Positions 25,898 through 35,719 are shown, counted from the first letter of the stretch. The stretch: DNA of 64,000 bases from G020354085 sp964482055 (GCA_964482055.1 CAYZVX010000002.1:1-64000); one strand, 5' to 3'. Made by a program: numbers and translations. Notes: generated by a model not told the origin, from the letters alone.

Positions 25898-27882
25898 TAC
25901 AAGTGGCAGCGCACCACGTGCCCGTCGCCAAGCGCGGTGGCGTCCGGGTAGCGCTCTTGGCACACCGCCATGACCTGCGGGCAGCGCGGGTGAAAATGGC
26001 AGCCGGCCGGCGGATTTGCCGGTGAGGGGATGTCGCCGCGCAGGCGTATTACCTCTCGGCGGCTCGCCTCCTCGATCACCGGCACCGCCGACAGCAGCGC
26101 CTGCGTGTACGGGTGGCGCGGGCGTTCGAGCACCGCACCGATCGGCCCGGCCTCGACGATGCGCCCGAGGTACATCACGGCCACATCGTGCGCCAGGTAT
26201 TCCACCACGCCGAGGTTGTGGGAGATGAACAGGTAGCTCAGGCCGAGCTCATCCTGAAGCCGCTTGAGCAGATTGAGGATCTGGGCCTGCACCGACACGT
26301 CCAGGGCGCTGGTTGGCTCGTCGCACACGATGAGCTTAGGGTCGACGGCCAAGGCGCGTGCGATACAGATCCGTTGCCGCTGGCCACCGGAGAACTCGTG
26401 CGGATAGCGCAGGCGCGCCGACGCTGGGAGCCCCACATGCTCGAGCAGCTCGTCGGCCTTCTTGCGCCGCTCGGACGCGCCACCCACACCCAGCGCCCGC
26501 ATGCCCTCCTCCAGGATCTCGCCGACCAGCATGCGCGGATCGAGCGAGCTGTACGGATCCTGGAAGATGATCTGGAACTCCTGGCGCAGCCGGCGCAGCG
26601 CGCGGGCCGGCAGCGTCGTCAGCTCCTGACCCGCGAAGCGCACGGTGCCGGCATCCGGACGGATGAGCTGCAGGATTGCCTTGCCGACCGTGGTCTTGCC
26701 GCAGCCCGATTCCCCGACCAGCGCGAGCGTGCGCCCCTGCGCGAGGTGCAACGACACGCCATCGACGGCCTTGACCTGCCCCAGGACGCGCCGAAACACG
26801 CCGCGCACGATGGGAAAGTGGACCTTGAGGTCCTGCACCTCGAGCAGCGGCGCTGGCTCGCGTTGGTCGTCACGGCGTAGCTCGCCCGGCCCCGCCGCGG
26901 GCGTCGCGACCGCGCTCGGCGCGCGCACCTGCGGATCGTGCAGGTGACAGCGCACGCCCTGCCCGTCGATCTCGACCCAACGCGGGGCGCGGGCGCGACA
27001 CAGATCCCAGCTGCGGTCGCAGCGATCGGCAAAGCGGCAACCGGCAAACACCTGCGTCAGCGGGGGCACGGCGCCCCTGATCACATCGAGCGCCGCGCCG
27101 CGCTTGCCGCGCGCCGGCAAGGCCAGAAACAGCTTACGCGAATACGGATGCCGCGGATCGGCGAAGAAACGCCCGCGCGGCGCCTGCTCGACCACCTGGC
27201 CGGCGTACATCACCGCGATCCGGTCGGCCATCTGCGCGACCACCCCGAGGTCGTGCGTGATGAGCAGAATCGCCATGCCGGTCTGGCGCTGCAAATCCTT
27301 GAGCAGGTCGAGAATCTGCGCCTGGATCGTGACGTCGAGCGCGGTCGTGGGCTCATCGGCGATCAGGATGTCGGGCTCGCCCGCGAGGGCCATGGCGATG
27401 ATGACGCGCTGCTTCATCCCGCCCGACAGGCGGTGCGGGTAATCGTCAACATGGCGCTCCGCATCGGCGATACCGACCCGACGCAGCAGCTCGATCGCGC
27501 GGGCGCGGGCGGCGGCGCGCGACAGCGGCTGCGGAAAGGCTTCCGAGATCTGAGTGCCCACGGTCAGCACGGGGTTGAGCGCGGTCTGCGGCTCCTGGAA
27601 GATCATGGCGATGCGCCGGCCGCGCACCTGGCGCAGCTCGCACTCCGGCAGCGCGAGCAGATCCTTGTCGCCGAGCAGCACCCGCCCCCCGGCGAGGCGT
27701 GCCGCCGGCTGCGGAATCAGGCGCGTCAGCGACAGCGCCGTGATCGACTTGCCGCAGCCCGACTCCCCCAAAAGCGCCAGGGTTTCGCCACGCGCGAGCG
27801 CCAGGCTCACGTCGTCGACGGCACGCAGCGTTCCTTCGGGGGTATCGAAGTACGTCCGCAGGTTCTCGACTTTGAGCAACAT
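25882..27882 (-). CDS. yejF: Peptide ABC transporter, duplicated ATP-binding protein (YejF-like, OppD-OppF fusion)
   Basis: A 666-residue protein with two complete ABC domains. Domain 1 has GESGCGKS, LSGGMKQR and ILIADEPTTALD; domain 2 has GESGCGKT, FSGGQRQR and LIVCDEPTSALD. Each ends in the Cys-containing oligopeptide-transporter tail (GCRFADRC and GCHFHPRC). It powers import of peptides with the two permeases encoded upstream. The 3' end lies in a repeat. Confidence 0.92.
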   Translation of the reverse strand: MLLKVENLRTYFDTPEGTLRAVDDVSLALARGETLALLGESGCGKSITALSLTRLIPQPAARLAGGRVLLGDKDLLALPECELRQVRGRRIAMIFQEPQTALNPVLTVGTQISEAFPQPLSRAAARARAIELLRRVGIADAERHVDDYPHRLSGGMKQRVIIAMALAGEPDILIADEPTTALDVTIQAQILDLLKDLQRQTGMAILLITHDLGVVAQMADRIAVMYAGQVVEQAPRGRFFADPRHPYSRKLFLALPARGKRGAALDVIRGAVPPLTQVFAGCRFADRCDRSWDLCRARAPRWVEIDGQGVRCHLHDPQVRAPSAVATPAAGPGELRRDDQREPAPLLEVQDLKVHFPIVRGVFRRVLGQVKAVDGVSLHLAQGRTLALVGESGCGKTTVGKAILQLIRPDAGTVRFAGQELTTLPARALRRLRQEFQIIFQDPYSSLDPRMLVGEILEEGMRALGVGGASERRKKADELLEHVGLPASARLRYPHEFSGGQRQRICIARALAVDPKLIVCDEPTSALDVSVQAQILNLLKRLQDELGLSYLFISHNLGVVEYLAHDVAVMYLGRIVEAGPIGAVLERPRHPYTQALLSAVPVIEEASRREVIRLRGDIPSPANPPAGCHFHPRCPQVMAVCQERYPDATALGDGHVVRCHLYGSER

Positions 27883-27890
27883 AGTCTGGT

Positions 27891-27960
27891 AATCAGTGAA
27901 CGGTGAGCAGTGATCGGTGAACGGTAAGGCAGACCAATGGCGCGCTGTTCACTGATCACT
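27891..27960. repeat. Degenerate CAGTGAACGGTGAG repeat with inverted arm
   Basis: Units CAGTGAACGGTGAGCAGTGA are followed, 30 bp on, by GTTCACTGATCACT. It lies between the yejE and yejF genes and is inverted relative to the repeat at 25853-25897. Confidence 0.55.
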
Positions 27961-29356
27961 TCCTGAGTCTCGGATCAAAGGCGTCGCGCACCGCATCGGC
28001 AAACAGGTTCGCCGACAGCACCAGCGCGAACATCATGACGAAGGCGGAGGCGAGGCTCCACCACACCATGGGGTCACGCGCCATCTCGAGCCGCGCCCCG
28101 TTGATCATGTTGCCCCAGCTCTCGGTGCTGGGATCCACGCCCACGCCGACATACGACAGCACCGCTTCCGCCAGCACCAGCCCGCTGAAGTCCAGCACCA
28201 CGGTGATGAGCACGATGTGCATCACATTGGGCAGGATATGGCGCGTCATCACGCGTGCGTGGCTCACGCCCAGCGCCCGCGCCGCCTGGATGTAGTCGAC
28301 CTCGCGCAGCTTGAGCGTCTCGCCGCGCAGCAGCCGGCACAGCCCGGTCCAGCTCGTCACGCCCAGAATCAGGCACAGGAACAACAGCCGCGTATCGGCG
28401 CGCGCCGCGACATTGTCAAATTGCTCGGGGTGCGTGGCCATGTACACCTGCAGGCTCAGGATGGCCGCCGCGATGAGCAGCACCCCCGGGATCGAGCTTA
28501 AGGTGGTATACGTGTACTGGATGACATCGTCGACCCAGCCGCGAAAGTAACCGGCCAGCACGCCGAACAATACGGCAAACGGCAGCATCACAAGCGTGGT
28601 GAGGGTGCCGATCACGAGCCCGGTGCGCACGCTCTTGAGCGACTTGTAGAACACATCCTGCCCGACCTGGTCGGTACCGAAGATGTGATAGTGGCTGGCC
28701 AGGCTCACCACCCAGACGACCAGGAACAGCAGCACCCCCGCCGTTGCCCAGACCGTGCGCCACGGCACCTGCGTCTGGCCGGACAGGAGGCGCCGCAGCC
28801 GCTGCCGATACGACCCCTGACCGCGCTGCCAGACAGCCACGAAGCCGCCCATCAGCGCCGCCAGGAGCCCGATCGCCACGCCCGCCGCCACGAGGCTGCG
28901 TCGGGCAATGTCGGCGCCCGCCTGCGCCGGGTCACGCAGATGCGCCCCGCCGTATTGCAACGGTGGATATTCACGGGTCTTGCGGCCGTCGGGCCACTCG
29001 ACCGTCTCCTTGGTGTAAGCATGCGTGGCAAACGGCGCGGAGTAAGTCCTTTCCACCCGGGCGCGCAGCGGTTCGGCCAGCACATCGAGCAGGCTCCTGA
29101 CCTCGGCGCTGTAGCGCGCGCTCGCCGGGGTCGTCTCGGCGAGCCGCACGCGAAAATGCACCGAATCGAGCAGACCGACCGTGACATAGGCGCCGAGCAC
29201 GACAGCCGCGCCCATGGCGAGCGGGCGGCGCGCGACCTGGCGCCACGGGGCGCGCAGATGCTCGTGGCGCGAGGCGTAGATCGCAAACGCCCCAGCGGCC
29301 GCCACCAGCAAGAAGATCAGGCGGTCGGTCCACAGCAAGACGAGCTGGAAAGGCAT
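27956..29356 (-). CDS. yejE: Peptide ABC transporter permease (YejE/OppC-like) with N-terminal extension
   Basis: About 466 residues from ATG 29356; the frame to 29410 reads through repeat sequence. The C-terminal 300 residues are a standard OppC permease: FGTDQVGQDVFYKSL, then the EAA-type loop VDYIQAARALGVSHARVMTR. The first 170 residues carry two extra membrane segments with a periplasmic stretch between them (residues 65-145), longer than usual for the family. It forms the membrane channel with YejB. Confidence 0.88.
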   Translation of the reverse strand: MPFQLVLLWTDRLIFLLVAAAGAFAIYASRHEHLRAPWRQVARRPLAMGAAVVLGAYVTVGLLDSVHFRVRLAETTPASARYSAEVRSLLDVLAEPLRARVERTYSAPFATHAYTKETVEWPDGRKTREYPPLQYGGAHLRDPAQAGADIARRSLVAAGVAIGLLAALMGGFVAVWQRGQGSYRQRLRRLLSGQTQVPWRTVWATAGVLLFLVVWVVSLASHYHIFGTDQVGQDVFYKSLKSVRTGLVIGTLTTLVMLPFAVLFGVLAGYFRGWVDDVIQYTYTTLSSIPGVLLIAAAILSLQVYMATHPEQFDNVAARADTRLLFLCLILGVTSWTGLCRLLRGETLKLREVDYIQAARALGVSHARVMTRHILPNVMHIVLITVVLDFSGLVLAEAVLSYVGVGVDPSTESWGNMINGARLEMARDPMVWWSLASAFVMMFALVLSANLFADAVRDAFDPRLRK

Positions 29357-29359
29357 CAG

Positions 29360-29447
29360 CGCTTCGCTCCAGAGACGAGGGACGAAGGTCGAGGTGTGAG
29401 AAAACCACATCCCTCGCCCCTCGACGCTCGTATCTCGTACCTTCGTC
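29360..29447. repeat. Degenerate inverted repeat between yejB and yejE
   Basis: GAGACGAGGGACGAAGGTCGAGG on the left is mirrored by CCTCGCCCCTCGACG and ACCTTCGTCTC on the right. No gene is seen in the 91-bp gap. Confidence 0.55.
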
Positions 29448-30425
29448 TCATTCGAGTCTCACCCGCGGATCGACGATCGTGTAGCTGATGTCGGTCAGGA
29501 TCAGGCCGGCGATGTACAACACCGATCCCAGGAACACCATGGCGCGGACGATGGCGAAATCCTGGGAGTTGATGGCGTCGATCGTGTAGCTGCCGAGGCC
29601 CGGAATGCCGAAGAACGACTCCATGATGAGGCTGCCGATAAAAAGCAGCGGGATCACCACGACTACGCCAGTGAGTATCGGGATCAGGGCGTTCCTGAGC
29701 ACGTGGCCGAAAAGCACGCGCGCCTCCGAAAGGCCCTTGGCGCGCGCGGTACGCACGTAATCTTTGCCGATCTCCTCCAGGAAGAACGTGCGGTACAGGC
29801 GGGTGTGGCCGCCGATCGCGCTCACCACGCCGACGATGACCGGCAGGACGACGAACTTGAGCCCGTGAATGCCCTGGTCATAGCCGGAGATCGGCACCAG
29901 GTGCCAGAGCTTGCTGACGAGATACTGGCCGCCGATCACGTAGAACAGCGCGGAGATCGACATGAGGATTACGCAGGCGACGACTCCCCAGATGTCGACA
30001 TAGGTCGCACGGAACAACGCGAGCAGCAAGGCCAGGGTGATATAGGTCAGCACCCCGACCAAAAATGTCGGCACGGCGATCGCCAGGCTCGGCCACATGC
30101 GCGTGCGAACATCGTGGCCGATGTTGCGCCCCTGGTCGGAACGGCCGAAATCGAACACGAACAGGCGCACCGAGTGCTGGAAGAAGATCGTGTCGGTCAG
30201 GCGGCTTGCTCCGGATGCGGCGCTGTTGTAGACGAGCGGCTTGTCATAGCCGCGGTCCTCCTTCCAGCGGGCGATCGCCTCCGGCGTCACGCGCTTCACG
30301 CCGAGGTGAATGCGCGCCATGTCGTCCGGCGAGTTGACGAAGAAGAACAGCGCGAAGGTGATCAGGTTTACGCCGATCAGGATCGGGACGGCATACAGCA
30401 GACGCCGAACGACATAGGCAATCAC
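29448..30425 (-). CDS. yejB: Peptide ABC transporter permease (YejB/OppB-like)
   Basis: About 325 residues. I place the start at GTG 30425, which overlaps the solute-binding gene's stop as GTGA, because IAYVVRRLLYAVPILIGVN is the usual N-terminus. The longer frame to 30665 only overlaps the upstream gene. GKDYVRTARAKGLSEARVL is the EAA loop that docks the ATPase, and ESFFGIPGLGSYTIDAI is conserved in OppB proteins. It works with YejE and YejF. Confidence 0.92.
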   Translation of the reverse strand: MIAYVVRRLLYAVPILIGVNLITFALFFFVNSPDDMARIHLGVKRVTPEAIARWKEDRGYDKPLVYNSAASGASRLTDTIFFQHSVRLFVFDFGRSDQGRNIGHDVRTRMWPSLAIAVPTFLVGVLTYITLALLLALFRATYVDIWGVVACVILMSISALFYVIGGQYLVSKLWHLVPISGYDQGIHGLKFVVLPVIVGVVSAIGGHTRLYRTFFLEEIGKDYVRTARAKGLSEARVLFGHVLRNALIPILTGVVVVIPLLFIGSLIMESFFGIPGLGSYTIDAINSQDFAIVRAMVFLGSVLYIAGLILTDISYTIVDPRVRLE

Positions 30426-32617
30426 CGCGCCATCCCCCGCTCGCGGCGCCGATAGGTGATGACCGCCGGCACCAGGCTCACGGTCAGCGCCACGAGCAGC
30501 GCACCGATCGGCCACAGCACCGGGCGGTTCCAGGCCTCGCGGCGCGCGGCGCGCCTCTGCGGGTCGAGCCGCAGGTACTTGAACGTGTTGTTGGCCATGT
30601 GGTTCGGCTTGTCGTTCGACAGCCAGGCGTGCATCAATACGAACTGCTTGGGGTGCACGCCCCATGCCCAGGGGGCGTCGCGGCGCGCGATGTCGAGCAT
30701 CTCGTCGATGATGGCGAGACGTTGCGGGCCGTTGTCCATGTTCTTCATGCGCTCGAACAGGCGGTTGAACGCCGGGTTGTCATAGTTGGCGGCGTTCTCG
30801 CCTTCGCCACCCACTTTCTTGTTCGGCCCGTAGAGCAGGAACAGGAAGTTCTCGGGATCCGGGTAGTCGGCGTTCCAGCCCCACACGAACAGTTGCGCAT
30901 CGCCCTTGCGCATCTTCTCCTGGAAGCGGTTGTAATCGGTGGCGCGCACCACGAGCTGAATGTTGAGCTTGGCGAGCTGCTTACGCATCCAGTCGAGCTG
31001 CGCCTTCTCCTCGGGCCCGGTGGCCGGGGTCTCGAAGTGCAGTACGAGCGGCGCGCCGCTCGCGTCCTGCCCGTCCGGGTAGCCGGCCTCGGCGAGCAGG
31101 CGGCGCGCATACTCGATTGGCTTGCGGCGCGGCGCACCGTCGACCCAGTCGTAGACGTACGGGTTGATGCCGGCGCGACCGTCGCGGTAGCCGAAGATGC
31201 CGGGCGGCAGCGGGCCCTGGGCGGCGATGCCGCGGCCGTTGCGAAAAATCGAGATCTGCTCTTCGAAGTCGATGGCAATGGAGATCGCCTGGCGCAGCTT
31301 GCGGGCACGCTCGCTCAAGCCCCCCACGACCGGGTCGAGCATGTTGAAACCGAGATAGAACGTCGAGGTCGCCACACTGGTCCGCAGGCGGATGCCTTTC
31401 TCTTTCATGGCGTCGGTCACCTCGGTGTCGCCGCTGCCCGTGAACCGCACCGCCTGGTCGAACGACTCGCTCAGCACGCCGGAACGGTCGTAGTAGCCCT
31501 GCAGGAACTTGTTCCAGTAGGGGATGCTCTCCTTCTCCAGGTTGAACTCGATTCGGTCGATGAACGGCAGCCGCGCGCCGGCGTCGCGCAGCAGCCCCGC
31601 CGCGGCGTCGCCTGGCTCGCCGCTATCCGGGTAGCGTTCGTCGCGGAAGTTGGGATTGCGCTCGAGCACCATCTTGCGGTTCGGGTCGTTGACGGTGAGC
31701 ATGTAAGGACCCGTGCCGACCGGATACCAGTCGAGCGTCAAATTGTTCTCGGCCATGCCGGGCTGCGCGAAAAACCGGTCCACTTCCGGGGCCATGGGGG
31801 CAAAGAATGGCATCGCCATCCAGTACAGGAACTGCGGATACTTGCCGTGGATGGTGACACGGTAGGTATAGCGATCGACCTCCTCGACCCCAGCCAGCGC
31901 ATAGCGCGTGAGATCAAGGTATCCCGCCTGCCCGTGCGCGGCGGCGAGCCGCGCGTGTTCGCGTTTGAGCAGCGCTGCGTATTCCTTCAGGCCCACGATG
32001 TAGTCCTGCATCACGCTCAGGATCGGCGAGTGCAGCTTGGGATGGGCGAGACGCTTGATCTGGTAGACGTAGTCGGCGGCGGTGAGCTCGCGCGTTCCGG
32101 TCTCGGGGAAATCGCCAATGCCGCGCCGCCATGCGATGTCGCGGGCGGCGAGCGCCGCATAGCGAAGCTTGCCATCGTTAGCGCGGGCAAAGGCCGGGTG
32201 CGGCTGGTACAGGATACCGGGCCGGATGCGGATTTCATAAGTGCTGGTGGCGATCTGCTCGGGGCGCGCCCGTGCATCCAGGCGCCGGCCTTGTGCATCC
32301 CGGAACACCGGCGCCGGCACGGCCTGTGCGGTGAGCGGAATCAGCTCATAGGGGCGCTTGAGGTAGTGATACTGAAACGGCGGCTCGTAGATCTGCGCGA
32401 TGAGCTCGTACTCGTTGGACGCGTAAGAGCGCGCCGGATCCAGATGCTTGGGGCGCTCGCGAAACGCGCTGTAGAGGATGTTCTTGTGCGCGTCCGCGGC
32501 TGGATAAGGATTGTTCCATGCCGCGCGGCAGGGCTCGGCGACAGCAAGCAAGGCCGCGAACGTTGCGAACAGGCGAACAATGGGCGGCAGCATGCTCGAG
32601 CGAGTGGCGATCCTCAT
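30422..32617 (-). CDS. yejA: Extracellular solute-binding protein, family 5, with C-terminal membrane anchor (YejA-like)
   Basis: A 731-residue protein with signal peptide ending EPCRA. LYSAFRERPKHLDPARSY starts the SBP_bac_5 fold, and PVGTGPYMLTVND and NADYPDPENFLFLLYGPN are typical of peptide binders. The last 35 residues contain a membrane segment (LWPIGALLVALTVSLVPAVI) and a basic tail, which would anchor it in the inner membrane; free periplasmic binders do not have this. It is first in the yej-type operon. Confidence 0.88.
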   Translation of the reverse strand: MRIATRSSMLPPIVRLFATFAALLAVAEPCRAAWNNPYPAADAHKNILYSAFRERPKHLDPARSYASNEYELIAQIYEPPFQYHYLKRPYELIPLTAQAVPAPVFRDAQGRRLDARARPEQIATSTYEIRIRPGILYQPHPAFARANDGKLRYAALAARDIAWRRGIGDFPETGTRELTAADYVYQIKRLAHPKLHSPILSVMQDYIVGLKEYAALLKREHARLAAAHGQAGYLDLTRYALAGVEEVDRYTYRVTIHGKYPQFLYWMAMPFFAPMAPEVDRFFAQPGMAENNLTLDWYPVGTGPYMLTVNDPNRKMVLERNPNFRDERYPDSGEPGDAAAGLLRDAGARLPFIDRIEFNLEKESIPYWNKFLQGYYDRSGVLSESFDQAVRFTGSGDTEVTDAMKEKGIRLRTSVATSTFYLGFNMLDPVVGGLSERARKLRQAISIAIDFEEQISIFRNGRGIAAQGPLPPGIFGYRDGRAGINPYVYDWVDGAPRRKPIEYARRLLAEAGYPDGQDASGAPLVLHFETPATGPEEKAQLDWMRKQLAKLNIQLVVRATDYNRFQEKMRKGDAQLFVWGWNADYPDPENFLFLLYGPNKKVGGEGENAANYDNPAFNRLFERMKNMDNGPQRLAIIDEMLDIARRDAPWAWGVHPKQFVLMHAWLSNDKPNHMANNTFKYLRLDPQRRAARREAWNRPVLWPIGALLVALTVSLVPAVITYRRRERGMAR

Positions 32618-32738
32618 GCGCGCGTGTGCCGGGCAATATACCAGAACGGCAATGCCGAGCCCCCTTCCCCGCTCTTTGGATTTTCGCTACTGTAGCGACG
32701 GCTTCATCCGCACAACAACGACAAGCCGAGAGGGGACC

Positions 32739-33533
32739 ATGGGATTTCTTGCGGGCAAGCGCGCCTTGATCGTCGGTGTGGCGAGCGAGCGTTCCATCGC
32801 CTGGGGCATCGCCAAGGCCATGCATCGCGAAGGTGCCGAGCTCGCCTTCACCTACCAGAACGAGAAGCTCAAGGAACGGGTCGAGAAGTATGCGGGCCAG
32901 GTCGGCTCCAGCATCACCGTGCCCTGCGACGTCGCGAGCGACGAGCAGATCACCGCGGTGTTCGAGCATCTCGATGACTTCTGGGACGGGCTCGACATCA
33001 TCGTGCACTCGGTCGCCTTCGCGCCGCGCGAGCAGCTCGAGGGCTCCTACCTCGACGCCGTGACGCGCGAGGGCTTTCGCATCGCCCACGAGATCAGCTC
33101 CTACAGCTTTGCCGCCCTGGCCAAGGCCGGCCGCGGCATGATGCAGGGCCGGGCGGGCGCGCTGCTCACGCTGAGCTACATCGGCGCCGTGCGGGCGCTG
33201 CCCAACTACAACGTGATGGGGCTGGCCAAGGCGAGCCTGGAGGCCAACGTCCGCTACCTCGCTCAGTCGCTCGGACCGGAAGGCATACGCGTAAATGCGA
33301 TTTCCGCCGGGCCGATCAAGACGCTGGCCGCCGCCGGCATCGGCGACTTCCGCAAGATGCTGGACTTCTACGAAAAGACCGCGCCGCTTGGGCGCGGCGT
33401 CACGATCGACGAGGTGGGAAATGTCGGTGCCTTCCTGTGCTCCGATCTCGCCTCCGGCATCACCGGCGAGATTACCTATGTCGATGCCGGCTTCAACTGC
33501 GTAGCACTGGGTGCCGGGTACGCGGGCGACTGA
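32739..33533 (+). CDS. fabI: Enoyl-[acyl-carrier-protein] reductase (NADH)
   Basis: About 264 residues from ATG 32739, preceded by AGAGGGG. The longer frame from 32511 has no family sequence. It has GFLAGKRALIVGVASERSIAW at the N-terminus and the catalytic pair in YNVMGLAKASLEA (Tyr-x6-Lys). The upstream Tyr lies in LSYIGA. It reduces the trans-2 double bond in each round of fatty acid elongation. It is convergent with ppiD. Confidence 0.95.
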   Translation: MGFLAGKRALIVGVASERSIAWGIAKAMHREGAELAFTYQNEKLKERVEKYAGQVGSSITVPCDVASDEQITAVFEHLDDFWDGLDIIVHSVAFAPREQLEGSYLDAVTREGFRIAHEISSYSFAALAKAGRGMMQGRAGALLTLSYIGAVRALPNYNVMGLAKASLEANVRYLAQSLGPEGIRVNAISAGPIKTLAAAGIGDFRKMLDFYEKTAPLGRGVTIDEVGNVGAFLCSDLASGITGEITYVDAGFNCVALGAGYAGD

Positions 33534-33589
33534 CTGCGGCGGCCGACGGCGGACCCAAGCGGCGCCGCCGGTGCGCCCGTCCCACGGCG

Positions 33590-35479
33590 TTAGAGGTTAT
33601 CCCGGTAGATCTTGATGTCCGCGTCGCTGCGCAGTGCGGCGCGATAGCCGGCGTACAGCGCCACGCCCCGCTGCTCGGTGAGCAGCCGTTTGACCTTCTG
33701 CACGGTGGCGGCGTCGGCCTTGGACGGGTCTGGGTCCTCCACCTTCAGCACCTCGAGCAGCGCCACGCCCTGGCTGCCCAGCTCGACCAGGTCGTAGTGC
33801 GGCTTGTCGGCCGCTGGCCGCGGTGCGCGAAACGCCGCTTCCACGATGCGCCGATCGACGTCCCCCGCCTCATCGCGCGTCACCGGCTTGGCGCGTTGCA
33901 CTTTCAGGCCGTGCTTCGCGGCCAGGCTCTCGAGGGAAGCGCCAGCCCGCAGTTGGGCGAGGATTTCCTCACCCTTGGCGCGCGCCTGGGCGCTCGCCTG
34001 CTCCTGCCTGAGGATGCGTTCGATCTGGGCGCGCACCTCGGCGAGCGGCCGGCGCGTCGACGGGCGGTGGTCCACGACACGCAGCGCGACCAGGGTGCCG
34101 GCTTCGAGCTCGATGACGTCACTGTTGCGCGCACGGCTCAGGACTTCGGGCTGGAACGCCGCATCAACCACCTTCCGGTTGGCCGCGATACCCTGGCCGC
34201 CGGCGCGCGTGAACCAGTCGCTTTGCTGGACCTCGAGCTCGAGGGCCTGGGCCGCCGGCGCCAGACTGTCCGGGCTCTCATAGACCAGATCATTGAGCTT
34301 GGCGGACAGCTCCGCGTAGCGTTCCTCCGCGCGGCGCTGACGCAGGAGCTTGACCAGCTCGGCCTGGACATCCTTCAGCTCCTTGCGCTTCTCCGGCGTG
34401 AGGCCGGTGAGCTTCACCAGATGAAAGCCGTAGCTGGTGCGCACCGGCTGGCTGATCTCGTTGAGCTTGAGCGCGCTGATCGCCGTCTCGAGCTCCTTGG
34501 GCAGCATGCCGGGGCGAAGGTCGCCCAGATCGCCGCCCTTGGCGGCTGACTCCTTGTCCATGGAGTGCTTCCTGGCGAGATCGGCGAAGCTCGCACCGGC
34601 GCGCGCCTGCCGCTCGATGTCGCGCACCTTCGCCTCGGCGCGCTGCACCTCCTCGGCCGTGGCGCCGGGCGCCAGCTCGATCAGGATGTGGCTTGCGCGC
34701 CGCCGCTCGGGCGTCACGTAGCGCGCGGCCTCCTCGGCGTAGGCGCGCCTGAGGGCCTCGTCGTCGGGCTGGTAACCCTTGGCAAGATCCGCCGCGGCCA
34801 GGCGGATGTATTCCACACGCACCTGCTCTTCAGTCTTGAAGTTGTCGGCCTGCGCGTTGTAATAGTCCTCGATGGCCTGCGGGGTCACGGTGATCTTCGG
34901 GGCAAACCCTTCGGTTGCGATCAGCGCATGCGCGATCTCCCGGCGCTGGCCGAAGAGCCGCACCGCGGCGGCGATGTCCGCCTCGGTGACGAACGCGCTG
35001 TCGACGAGCCCGCGCTCGACCTGGCCGGTGATGAGCTCGGCCCGCAGGCGATTGCGGAATTCCGCCGCATTCCGGCCCTCGCGCATCAGAAACGCCTGGT
35101 AGAGCTGGGGATCGTACTTACCGTCACGCTGGAAGAACGGCAGCTCGCGGATCTTCTGGTCAAGCTGGGCATCGCTCACCCGATAACCTTGCTTCTCGGC
35201 ACCACGCAGGAGCAGCGTCTGATCAACAAGGCTCTCCACGATCATCTCCTTGAACTGGCGGCTGTCGAGCGTCGCTGGATCGACGCGGCCACGCAGCTCA
35301 TCGAGCGTGCGGCGATAGGCGGCCTGCGAGATCTCCTCGCCGTCGACCTTCGCTATCCTGATGTTGCCGCCAGGCTCGAAATAGGTATTGATTCCGAACA
35401 GGATGAAGGGGATGCCGACCAGGAACAGGATGATGCCGGCAATGATGCCGTGGGTTTTCTCGCGGATCTTGTTGAGCAT
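33590..35479 (-). CDS. ppiD: Periplasmic peptidyl-prolyl isomerase/chaperone, PpiD-like
   Basis: A 629-residue protein. A single N-terminal membrane segment (GIIAGIILFLVGIPFILFG, residues 11-29) anchors a SurA_N-like region that begins IAKVDGEEIS. The parvulin domain spans about residues 262-360 (SHILIELAPGATAEE to GFHLVKLTG). A long second helical part follows. It helps fold newly secreted envelope proteins. It lies downstream of lon and two tRNAs, as in many gammaproteobacteria. Confidence 0.9.
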   Translation of the reverse strand: MLNKIREKTHGIIAGIILFLVGIPFILFGINTYFEPGGNIRIAKVDGEEISQAAYRRTLDELRGRVDPATLDSRQFKEMIVESLVDQTLLLRGAEKQGYRVSDAQLDQKIRELPFFQRDGKYDPQLYQAFLMREGRNAAEFRNRLRAELITGQVERGLVDSAFVTEADIAAAVRLFGQRREIAHALIATEGFAPKITVTPQAIEDYYNAQADNFKTEEQVRVEYIRLAAADLAKGYQPDDEALRRAYAEEAARYVTPERRRASHILIELAPGATAEEVQRAEAKVRDIERQARAGASFADLARKHSMDKESAAKGGDLGDLRPGMLPKELETAISALKLNEISQPVRTSYGFHLVKLTGLTPEKRKELKDVQAELVKLLRQRRAEERYAELSAKLNDLVYESPDSLAPAAQALELEVQQSDWFTRAGGQGIAANRKVVDAAFQPEVLSRARNSDVIELEAGTLVALRVVDHRPSTRRPLAEVRAQIERILRQEQASAQARAKGEEILAQLRAGASLESLAAKHGLKVQRAKPVTRDEAGDVDRRIVEAAFRAPRPAADKPHYDLVELGSQGVALLEVLKVEDPDPSKADAATVQKVKRLLTEQRGVALYAGYRAALRSDADIKIYRDNL

Positions 35480-35605
35480 AGGGGCAGTACTTTAACGGAT
35501 GCGCTGCGACACCAGCAACGCAGGTCTCCCGTCGATGAAGCATTCAGTGCGTCGCTGCCGCGACGGCCGCCGGAATCGGCCTGGCGGCGCTGCGCATCGA
35601 GTGAA

Positions 35606-35633
35606 GCAAAGAAGGCGAGGATGGCTCCTCGCC
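35606..35633 (-). terminator. Rho-independent terminator after tRNA-Asp
   Basis: Stem GGCGAGGA/TCCTCGCC with a 4-base loop at 35614-35633. Read on the - strand it is followed by TTCTTT. It ends the tRNA-Val/tRNA-Asp transcript. Confidence 0.65.
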
Positions 35634-35642
35634 CGGCAATGG

Positions 35643-35719
35643 TGGCGGAGCGGACGGGACTCGAACCCGCGACCCCCGGCGTGACAGGCCGGTATTCTAA
35701 CCGACTGAACTACCGCTCC
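35643..35719 (-). tRNA. tRNA-Asp (anticodon GTC)
   Basis: A 77-nt cloverleaf including the encoded CCA. The anticodon stem-loop is CCGGC-CTGTCAC-GCCGG and the T-arm contains GGTTCGAGTCC. Acceptor GGAGCGG pairs with CCGCTCC. Confidence 0.95.

Noticed and set aside
30599..32695. Long + strand open frame opposite the peptide-binding protein gene
   Set aside because: Antisense shadow; the - strand product is a clear SBP family 5 protein.
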